Shown here one piece after another: positions 1 through 4,920 of a stretch of 5,600 nucleotides of DNA. This DNA comes from Acidobacteriota bacterium (lineage in GTDB: Bacteria > Acidobacteriota > Terriglobia > Terriglobales > Acidobacteriaceae), in contig JAKABE010000244.1 in assembly GCA_021801945.1 (NCBI GenBank), positions 1 through 5,600 on the forward strand, given 5' to 3'. Under the pieces are notes generated by a model. That model saw only the letters and a list, made by a program, of their open reading frames with translations. It had not been told where the DNA came from and ran no database searches. Each line of letters begins with the position of its first letter. The first letter of the stretch is position 1. The position numbers and the translations under genes are program-made.

Positions 1-374
1 CGCAGGACGGCGTTGACCATGCCTGAGGCGAAACGATGGCCGGAGTGTTTCGCCATCTCGACGCTCTCGCCGATAGCGGCGTGGGCGGGAATGCGGTCGA
101 GAAACAAGAGCTGGAAGGCGCCGAGGCGGAGGGCGATGAGGACTTCGGGATCGAGCTTGGCGTTGGGACGCCGGAGCAATGGACGAAGCTGCTGGTCCAG
201 CCAGATCTGCCAGCGCAGTACGCCGAGGACAAGCGTTGTTGTCAGGTTGCGGTCGGCGGGCGAGAGTGAGGCGACGGCTTTGGCGCGCAGCAGATCGTCT
301 GAGTGGGAGAAACCGCGCTCAACGGTGAGGAGAATGCGGAAGGCGGCCTGGCGGGCTGGAGCGACGGCGGACAC
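1..374 (-). CDS. rsmB: 16S rRNA (cytosine-967-C5)-methyltransferase RsmB, N-terminal part (partial at left edge)
   Basis: This is the N-terminal 124 residues of an RsmB/Sun/Fmu protein; the rest runs off the left edge. RsmB methylates C967 of 16S rRNA using S-adenosylmethionine. The visible part is the NusB-like RNA-binding domain: an early ARQAAFRILLTV helix (about residues 7-18), LGVLRW (50-55), then the highly typical LRLGAFQLLFLDRIPAHAAI stretch (82-101) and a final MVNAVL (119-124). The methyltransferase domain with the catalytic cysteines is outside the window; the E. coli protein is about 429 residues, so under a third is seen. I chose the GTG at 374 because TAGG (387..384) lies nine bases upstream. 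An in-frame TTG at 383 would overlap the fmt TGA stop as TTGA and add three residues. Either way it is translationally tight behind fmt, the usual def-fmt-rsmB order. The family call is firm and the exact start is uncertain. Confidence 0.93.
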   Translation of the reverse strand, partial: MSAVAPARQAAFRILLTVERGFSHSDDLLRAKAVASLSPADRNLTTTLVLGVLRWQIWLDQQLRPLLRRPNAKLDPEVLIALRLGAFQLLFLDRIPAHAAIGESVEMAKHSGHRFASGMVNAVL

Positions 375-379
375 GTGAG

Positions 380-1327
380 TCAACCTAGACGCGCGACGGC
401 GATCGGGTTTCCGCGCAGAAACTCGGCCGCGGCCAGGCGCTTCTTGCCTTCGAGTTGGACTTCGAGAAGTTCCAGCCAGGTGTTAGCAGCGCAGGCGGCG
501 AAGAGGCGGTGGTTCTCAATGCAAATTTGTCCTGGCTCGGCGGGCGCGGGGCCGGCGGAAGCCGGCGCGGCGGCGACGGCCATTCGGTGGACGATGAGCT
601 GCTTGCCGGCGAGAGCGGTGAAGGCGCCGGGCCAGGGCTGAAAGCCGCGCCAGCGGTTGAAAAGCTCGTGCGCGGTGCGTGCGGCAAAGTCCATCCGGCC
701 GTCTTCGCGGGTGAGTATCGGGGCGAAGGTTGCTAGCTGATGATTCTGCGGCTGGGGATGAAGGGTTCCCGCGGCGAGACCGGCGAGAGTTTCAACGACC
801 AGCAGCGCACCGGCGCGGGCCAAGCGGTCGAATAACTCCGCTGCAGTTTCGTCGGGAGCGATTGCCTGCTCCTGTTGCAAGAGGATGGGGCCGGTGTCGA
901 GACCTTCTTCAAGGAGCATGGTGGTGTTGCCGGTAATCGCGTCGCCCATAGCCACGGCCCATTGAATGGGCGCAGCGCCGCGGTAGCGGGGTAGCAGCGA
1001 GGCGTGCAGATTGATGCAGCCGAGCCGGGGCAGAGCCAGCATCCAGGGCGGAATGATGCGGCCGTAGGCGACGACCACGATGGCCTCGGGCGCAATGGCC
1101 TCAAGCTGGGCGCGAAGTTCCGCGTTGTTGCGAATCTTTTCCGGCTGGAGGACGGAGAGGCCGGCGGCGAGCGCGGTTTGCTTGACGGGCGGGGTGGTGA
1201 GCTGCTGGTGGCGGCCCACGGGACGGTCGGGCTGCGAGACGACGAGAGGAATTTGATGACCGGCGGCGAGCAGAGCCTCAAGGGTGGGCACGGCGAACTG
1301 CGGGGTTCCACAGAAGACGAGTTTCAT
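380..1327 (-). CDS. fmt: Methionyl-tRNA formyltransferase
   Basis: Transfers a formyl group from 10-formyltetrahydrofolate to Met-tRNA(fMet), making the bacterial initiator tRNA. The product is 315 residues, the usual length. It begins MKLVFCGTPQFAVPTLEALL, followed by SQPDRPVGR (31-39), the folate-site AYGRIIPPWML (87-97), the signature INLHASLLPRYRGAAPIQWA (105-124) and EEGLDTGPIL (140-149). The catalytic triad falls at Asn106, His108 and Asp144, the same numbering as in E. coli Fmt. The C-terminal tRNA-binding domain starts around LTREDGRMDF (about 209) and contains the WRGFQPWPGAF segment. The ATG at 1327 is chosen over upstream in-frame codons because homology begins there and GGGAG (1336..1332) sits four bases upstream; the open frame upstream to 1438 crosses a strong hairpin and is unlikely to be coding. 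It lies 126 bp downstream of def and abuts rsmB, so co-transcription is likely. Confidence 0.97.
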   Translation of the reverse strand: MKLVFCGTPQFAVPTLEALLAAGHQIPLVVSQPDRPVGRHQQLTTPPVKQTALAAGLSVLQPEKIRNNAELRAQLEAIAPEAIVVVAYGRIIPPWMLALPRLGCINLHASLLPRYRGAAPIQWAVAMGDAITGNTTMLLEEGLDTGPILLQQEQAIAPDETAAELFDRLARAGALLVVETLAGLAAGTLHPQPQNHQLATFAPILTREDGRMDFAARTAHELFNRWRGFQPWPGAFTALAGKQLIVHRMAVAAAPASAGPAPAEPGQICIENHRLFAACAANTWLELLEVQLEGKKRLAAAEFLRGNPIAVARLG

Positions 1328-1367
1328 TGGACTCCCGGGCCGAGACTCCGGCTGACGATCTTGCTCT

Positions 1368-1411
1368 CCCACCCTTTTCGCATCCGCTTGCGCAGACGCG
1401 GAAAGGATGGG
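1368..1411 (-). repeat. Perfectly placed 19-bp hairpin with GCAA tetraloop in the def-fmt gap
   Basis: Read on the minus strand, CCCATCCTTT (1411..1402) pairs with AAAGGGTGGG (1377..1368). After a single C/A mismatch (1401 and 1378), CGCGTCTGC (1400..1392) pairs with GCGGATGCG (1387..1379), closed by a GCAA loop (1391..1388), a GNRA-type tetraloop. That gives 19 pairs, and the three non-Watson-Crick pairs are G-U wobbles that pair only in RNA read from this strand, the def-to-fmt transcript. No T-run follows (AGAGCAAGATCG), so it is not a standard intrinsic terminator. It may be a dispersed palindromic repeat, or an RNA processing or stabilising structure between def and fmt. The pairing is read directly; the role is inferred. 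Confidence 0.7.
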
Positions 1412-1453
1412 GCGCCCGATATTGCGGGCCGAGCACACTTCCGGTTCACCAGC

Positions 1454-1963
1454 CTACCACGTGCCTTCGCTCTGCATCTTGCGGATCTTGCGCAGATTCA
1501 GGTTGCGCTTGAGGGCGCTCATGCGCAAGAGGAAGACAATGCCGTCGAGGTGGTCGATCTCGTGCTGGAAGGCGCGCGAGAGCAGCTCTTCGCCGTCCAT
1601 CTCGAACCACTTGCCGTTCTCGTCCTGGGCGCGGATACGGACTTTGGCGGCGCGCGCGATCTTTTCGCGAATCTCAGGGAAGCTGAGGCAGCCCTCCTCT
1701 TCGTACTGCTTGCCTTCGCGGGAGATGATCTCGGGGTTGACGAGCACCAGCTTTTGCGCCGGGTCCTTGCCCAGGCTCAGGTCAATGACCGTGACGCGCT
1801 TGGCGATGCCCACCTGCTGCGCGGCCAGCCCGATGCCGTTCGCGGCGTAGGTGGTCTCAAACATGTCGGCCACCAGCTTGCGCAGCTCATCGTTGAACTC
1901 GGTAACGGGCTCGCCGGGTTGCTGCAAGACCGGGGCGGGGTATTTGACGATCTTCAGAATCAT
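1454..1963 (-). CDS. def: Peptide deformylase
   Basis: A metalloenzyme that removes the N-formyl group from nascent proteins at the ribosome exit. The 169-residue product carries all three family motifs: GIGLAAQQ (43-50, motif I), EGCLS (90-94, motif II, metal ligand Cys92) and QHEIDH (133-138, motif III, metal ligands His134 and His138, catalytic Glu135). The EGCLS motif and the length fit an active deformylase rather than a degenerate homologue. The ATG at 1963 gives the typical MILKIVKYP start, but its upstream signal is weak: GGAAGG (1984..1979) is fifteen bases away. An in-frame TTG at 1975 would put that GGAAGG only three bases away and add four residues, so the start is not settled. 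It sits 35 bp after the HEPN-like gene stop and upstream of fmt, the conserved pairing of enzymes that add and remove the formyl group. Confidence 0.97.
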   Translation of the reverse strand: MILKIVKYPAPVLQQPGEPVTEFNDELRKLVADMFETTYAANGIGLAAQQVGIAKRVTVIDLSLGKDPAQKLVLVNPEIISREGKQYEEEGCLSFPEIREKIARAAKVRIRAQDENGKWFEMDGEELLSRAFQHEIDHLDGIVFLLRMSALKRNLNLRKIRKMQSEGTW

Positions 1964-1998
1964 GTTGAGCTTCAATTACCTTCCGCGATTTCGGAGCA

Positions 1999-2508
1999 TT
2001 ATTTCCCCCACTTGGCTCCAAAGATTAGAGTCGCCAGAAATAGCTTGGCTTCATCCGTTGACTTGGCGCCTTCCCAAGCTTCAAAGATTCGTCTCGCTTT
2101 CTCGAAACTATCGGTGGCCCATGCAAGCCCTATCGTAGCGTTCGAATCCACGACGTCGTAGTCAGCAAGATGCCGTGCATCTTGCAATTCCCCGTAGGCC
2201 TTCGCAATCTCCGCAAGATCGGGCGAGAACGCACAGGGGATGCCGATGTTTGCCGAGAGCTTGGCGCAGCTCTCTTGGGTGCGGAAGAACTCCATTGCAT
2301 TCTTCATCGCGCGATGTTCCAGTACCCGTTGGATTCTGCCACCCAAGCCTGGTGGAGAGGTTGGACTCACCTGCGAGGCAGCCGCCGCAGCGATCAGGTG
2401 AAACACAGCATAGTAAGAAGCCGACACCGCTCGGCGAAGGTCGGCTCCCGTGGCCGGTGACTTGAGCAATCTCGACGCGTGATCGAGTAATTCTTCAGCT
2501 AGCGGCAC
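1999..2508 (-). CDS. HEPN/UPF0332-like small helical protein
   Basis: A 169-residue, apparently all-helical protein of uncertain function. The segment DLRRAVSASYYAVFHLIAAA (23-42) matches the recalled pattern of UPF0332/HEPN-type proteins (charged residues, then A.SA.YYA.FH). It is followed by GRIQRVLEHRAMK (57-69) and, near the C-terminus, LQDARHLADYD (108-118), another recurrent feature of this group. R58 and H65 are in R-x6-H spacing, resembling the HEPN RNase R-x4-6-H motif, but they are not in the usual late position, so nuclease activity is not established. No signal peptide or membrane segment is evident. It starts at GTG 2508 with GGAG (2520..2517) eight bases upstream, overlapping the orf167 stop by 14 bp, so the two are probably translationally coupled. 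GC (30 of 60 in a hand-counted stretch, 2041-2100) is well below the neighbouring housekeeping genes. It could be a toxin, an antitoxin partner or a ligand-binding domain; family assignment is moderate and function unknown. Confidence 0.72.
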   Translation of the reverse strand: MPLAEELLDHASRLLKSPATGADLRRAVSASYYAVFHLIAAAAASQVSPTSPPGLGGRIQRVLEHRAMKNAMEFFRTQESCAKLSANIGIPCAFSPDLAEIAKAYGELQDARHLADYDVVDSNATIGLAWATDSFEKARRIFEAWEGAKSTDEAKLFLATLIFGAKWGK

Positions 2509-2998
2509 GCAGCGTACTCCGCTCCTCTTTCACCGAAAACTGAATCCAGGAACCTACGTCACCGATGGAAAACTCGAATTCTTCATTTAGCTTGGAAAAG
2601 AAATCGTTCCAAATACGAGCTCTTTCGACGGAGGGAACAACACCTGGCTTCAGATGGAAGTAGACCATCACCCTGGGAGTTCCGTCGTACATCTCGTCAG
2701 ATTTGACTTCATAAGCTCCCTCTTGAAAGTCTCCTGGCATGGGGCCGCACTGGGCAATGATTTGCGGGAGTGCGCGCCGAACTTTTTCCTCAGGCGGATA
2801 CTCCATCATCGGATAGGTAATATCCTCCAAGAGTAAACCGTCCCGCTGCCGCCTGACCTTGCAACGATAGTCAAAATCGCCAATGAGTTTACACTCAACG
2901 ATTTCGAACCCTCCTTCGGACGTGCCTCTTTCATTCCTCCAGACCTCGACCTTGTCACCTACTCTGGGAGTCCAGTCAACTTGCACTCGCATTCGCAT
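2495..2998 (-). CDS. Hypothetical protein paired with the HEPN-like gene
   Basis: I do not recognise this 167-residue protein. It is soluble-looking, with no signal peptide or membrane helix. The N-terminal half is rich in beta-prone and charged segments (TPRVGDKVEVWRNERG at 10-25, then FEIVECKLIGDFDYRCKVRR at 31-50), suggesting a small barrel or sheet. The C-terminal part alternates strand, helix and strand: TPRVMVYFHLKP (107-118), a helix around VERARIWNDFFSKLNEEF (124-141), then SWIQFSVKE (150-158), compatible with a small alpha/beta sandwich. No nucleotidyltransferase GS-x-D, helix-turn-helix or nuclease motif is seen. The ATG at 2998 is well supported by an AGGAGG site six bases upstream; a TTG at 3016 would swallow that site. 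It lies 42 bp after aroC and overlaps the HEPN-like gene. Sampled GC (47-48 percent) is low for the window. It might be the antidote or partner of the HEPN-like protein, purely by position. Confidence 0.8.
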   Translation of the reverse strand: MRMRVQVDWTPRVGDKVEVWRNERGTSEGGFEIVECKLIGDFDYRCKVRRQRDGLLLEDITYPMMEYPPEEKVRRALPQIIAQCGPMPGDFQEGAYEVKSDEMYDGTPRVMVYFHLKPGVVPSVERARIWNDFFSKLNEEFEFSIGDVGSWIQFSVKEERSTLRAAS

Positions 2999-3003
2999 TC
3001 CGG

Positions 3004-3013
3004 CCCTCCTCCT
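3004..3013 (-). promoter_or_regulatory. Strong Shine-Dalgarno site of orf167
   Basis: The minus strand reads AGGAGGAGGG here, ending five or six bases before the ATG at 2998. It is the strongest ribosome binding site in the window and fixes the start of the hypothetical gene at 2998, ruling out the longer TTG-initiated frame from 3016 that would contain it. Confidence 0.8.
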
Positions 3014-3040
3014 CAAGTTTACCCTGGATCGAGTCCGCCC

Positions 3041-4219
3041 TTAATACCGCCTTATCTGTTCGATGTATCCATTAAAGTTCCGTTGCAACTCAGTGAGCGA
3101 GTCGCCGCCGAACTTTTGTTGGGCTAGGCCAGCCAGGACGAGGGCGACCATGGCTTCACCGGCGACGGCGGCGGCGGGAACGACGCAGATGTCGCTTCGC
3201 TCATAGCTGGCGCTGGTGGGCTCGCGGGTGTCGAAGCGCACCGATTCGAGGGGTTTGCGAAGAGTCGAGATGGGCTTCAAGTAGCCGCGCACCACCACGT
3301 CTTCGCCGTTGGAGACGCCGCCTTCAAGGCCGCCTGCGTTGTTGTGCGGGCGGGTGAAACGGGTGGGCTTTCCGGTATCTTGGGCGGCATAGTGAATGGG
3401 GTCATGGACCTTGGAGCCGAAGGAGGCGGCAGCGGTAATGCCACGGCCAATCTCGACGGCCTTGACGGCCTGAAGGCTCATCACCGCCCAGGCCAGCAGG
3501 CCATCCAGGCGCTCGTCCCAGTTGGCGTAGCTGCCCAGGCCCGCGGGAACATTGTGCGCGACCACCTCGAAGACGCCGTTGACGGTGTCGCCGGTGCGGG
3601 AGGCCTCTTCTACCTCCTGTTTCATGCGGGCTTCGGTGTCGGAATCGACGCAAGCCAGGACCACCTCGTCTTTGGCGGCAAGCGCGGCGATCTCCTCCCA
3701 CTCCGCGGTGCGGTCCAGCTCCACCCGGCCCACGCGGATCACGTGGCCCAGGACCTCGATGCCGAGGGTGCGCAAGAAGAGCTTGGCGAAGGCTCCGGCG
3801 GCCACGCGGGCAGTGGACTCGCGCGCCGAGGCGCGCTCCAGCACGTAACGGGCGTCGGGGAAGTTGTACTTGAGGGCGCCGGCCAGGTCGGCGTGGCCGG
3901 GACGCGGCGAAGCCACCGCCTGATGCTTGGCCGGATCGCCGGCGGCCACGGGTAGCTTCTCCTCCCAGTTCTTCCAGTCGCGGTTCACAATCTCAATGGC
4001 GATGGGCGAGCCGATGGTCTTGCCGTGGCGCACGCCGGAGAGCACGTGGGCCTTGTCGGATTCAATCTTCATGCGCCCACCGCGACCGTAGCCTTGCTGG
4101 CGGCGCCACAGCTCCCGGTTCACGAAGTCGAGATCGACGGGGACGCCAGCCGGTAGCCCGGAGATCAGCGCGATAAGGGCCTCGCCGTGGGATTCGCCGG
4201 CGGTAGAGAAACGGATCAT
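3041..4219 (-). CDS. aroC: Chorismate synthase
   Basis: Last step of the shikimate pathway: trans-elimination of phosphate from 5-enolpyruvylshikimate-3-phosphate to give chorismate, requiring reduced FMN; cytosolic. The 392-residue product is of the longer bacterial type and carries the family signatures in order: AGESHGEAL (7-14), GYGRGGRMKIESD (43-55), RPGHADLAGALKY (106-118), ERASARESTARVAAGA (128-143), RPHNNAGGLEGGVSNGEDVV (290-309), and FDTREPTSASYERSDICVVP (329-348) followed by AAAVAGEAM (349-357). All look intact. The ATG at 4219 starts the typical MIRFSTAGESHG. No Shine-Dalgarno sequence precedes it, while a TACAAT hexamer lies just upstream, so the message may be leaderless or nearly so. 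The orf167/HEPN-like pair follows 42 bp downstream on the same strand. The last codons (60 bp sampled at 3041-3100: 25 G/C) are strikingly AT-rich compared with the body of the gene (47 of 60 at 3781-3840). Confidence 0.98.
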   Translation of the reverse strand: MIRFSTAGESHGEALIALISGLPAGVPVDLDFVNRELWRRQQGYGRGGRMKIESDKAHVLSGVRHGKTIGSPIAIEIVNRDWKNWEEKLPVAAGDPAKHQAVASPRPGHADLAGALKYNFPDARYVLERASARESTARVAAGAFAKLFLRTLGIEVLGHVIRVGRVELDRTAEWEEIAALAAKDEVVLACVDSDTEARMKQEVEEASRTGDTVNGVFEVVAHNVPAGLGSYANWDERLDGLLAWAVMSLQAVKAVEIGRGITAAASFGSKVHDPIHYAAQDTGKPTRFTRPHNNAGGLEGGVSNGEDVVVRGYLKPISTLRKPLESVRFDTREPTSASYERSDICVVPAAAVAGEAMVALVLAGLAQQKFGGDSLTELQRNFNGYIEQIRRY

Positions 4220-4228
4220 ATGTTTTTG

Positions 4229-4234
4229 ATTGTA
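4229..4234 (-). promoter_or_regulatory. Candidate -10 hexamer of aroC promoter
   Basis: TACAAT on the minus strand, differing from the TATAAT consensus at one base and preceded by TT. Transcription would start around 4222, only a few bases before the aroC ATG at 4219, in keeping with the absence of a ribosome binding site. No good -35 box lies 16-18 bases upstream (AACTAC at 17), so this is a weak prediction. Confidence 0.25.
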
Positions 4235-4441
4235 AAGGAGCAGCGGGTAATGTAGTTCACAGTCGTAGTTGTCAGCTCTTCGTCGTCAGTTGTCGGCGCG
4301 GGCAATGGGCAAAGCTTTGGGCGATCAGGCGGCGCAATCTGAAATCCCAAGACCGCTATACCGGCGGGATTCGTGTATCCTGCATTCGCACTCGATGTTC
4401 ACCATTTCCTGGCCATCCGCAACAGTGAAATGATCAAGGAG

Positions 4442-4455
4442 AACTGAGAACTGTA
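4442..4455 (+). repeat. Tandem heptamer between ribosome binding site and EVE start
   Basis: Two copies of a 7-base unit, AACTGAG and AACTGTA, lie directly between an AAGGAG site (4436-4441) and the ATG at 4456. With one unit the spacing would be an ideal seven bases; with two it is fourteen. The pattern suggests unit duplication, although chance cannot be excluded for so short a repeat. Confidence 0.5.
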
Positions 4456-4836
4456 ATGCCTTACTTCCTCTTCAAATCCGAGCCCGACGTTTACTCCTTC
4501 GACGATTTTCTGCGCGACCAGGAGACGGTGTGGGATGGGGTAACCAATCCCGCCGCCGTGAAGCACTTGCGCGAAATGAAGGTAGGGACGAAGTGGATTT
4601 TTTACCACACCGGCGACGAACGCACCGCCGTGGGCACGGGGACGGTCATCAGCGTCGACCCCTCCAACCCCAAGGTTCCCATTGTGCGCGTGAAGGTGGG
4701 CAAGCGGCTCAAACAGCCGAAGACCCTGGCCGCAATCAAGGCCGAGGCGCTGTTCAAAAATTCGCCCTTGGTCACAATGGGGCGGCTCTCGGTGGTTCCA
4801 TTGACCAGCGAGCAGTGGGAGTGGTTTTTGGCCTAG
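4456..4836 (+). CDS. EVE domain-containing protein
   Basis: The only plus-strand gene seen. The 126-residue product is a single EVE domain (PUA-like fold, the family of human THYN1), thought to bind modified bases in DNA or RNA; the ligand of bacterial stand-alone members is mostly unknown. Diagnostic segments are MPYFLFKSEPDVYSFDDF (1-18), TVWDGVTNPAAVKHLREMK (24-42), the aromatic FYHTGDERTAVGTGTV strand region (49-64) and the C-terminal LVTMGRLSVVPLTSEQWEWF (105-124). Many proteobacterial members have WDGVRNYQARN; here the position reads WDGVTNPAAVKHL, a variant I also associate with the family. Slightly shorter than the common 135-155 residues, but both ends look complete. Start ATG 4456 is the first in-frame start before the homology. 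AAGGAG lies fourteen bases upstream, unusually far, with a nearer weak TGAG at 4445-4448. It is divergent from aroC and convergent with the exoribonuclease gene, so it is probably monocistronic. Confidence 0.92.
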   Translation: MPYFLFKSEPDVYSFDDFLRDQETVWDGVTNPAAVKHLREMKVGTKWIFYHTGDERTAVGTGTVISVDPSNPKVPIVRVKVGKRLKQPKTLAAIKAEALFKNSPLVTMGRLSVVPLTSEQWEWFLA

Positions 4837-4920
4837 GGAACAGACTCTGGCATAAGGGGGCAGCAGCTCTTCGACCCCGGCAGAGAGGTTTGCCTGTGAT
4901 TTTGAAAAGCTTGGTTTAGA

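Larger units (their letters stand above)
4220..4455. other. Divergent intergenic region between aroC and the EVE gene
   Basis: A 236-bp gap with no convincing gene. It must hold the divergent promoters for aroC (leftward) and the EVE gene (rightward). Visible structure: an imperfect direct repeat GTCGTAGTTGTC (4262-4273) and GTCGTCAGTTGTC (4282-4294); a 10-bp palindrome CAAAGCTTTG (4310-4319) flanked on both sides by GGGC in direct orientation; an inverted repeat AATCCC (4343-4348) and GGGATT (4366-4371) around CTATACCGG; and a tandem heptamer just before the EVE start. No strong sigma-70 pair is visible for the rightward gene. No tRNA or riboswitch shape was recognised. Confidence 0.6.

Noticed and set aside
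61..68. R-x6-H in the HEPN-like protein taken as a proven RNase active site (residues 58-65, not base positions)
   Set aside because: The spacing fits R-x4-6-H only loosely and the motif is mid-protein rather than near the usual late helix, so catalysis is not claimed.
1..378. Plus-strand open frames at the left edge
   Set aside because: The minus strand there encodes a clear RsmB NusB-like domain, so the plus frames are shadows.
1328..1438. N-terminal extension of fmt by 37 codons
   Set aside because: The extension has no homology to Fmt, spans the strong hairpin, and the inner ATG at 1327 has its own GGGAG site and the family N-terminus.
1004..2161. A 385-codon plus-strand open frame across fmt and def
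   Set aside because: It lies antisense to two genes with full catalytic motifs, its translation shows no family resemblance, and long antisense frames are expected in GC-rich coding DNA.
3344..3955. A 203-codon plus-strand open frame
   Set aside because: Entirely antisense to the conserved core of aroC; composition (runs of Gly, Ala, His, Asp) is typical of a shadow frame.
4845..4885. Possible bidirectional terminator between the EVE and exoribonuclease genes
   Set aside because: CTCTG/CAGAG and GGGG/CCCC can pair, but the stems are short, loops long and no T-run follows on either strand.
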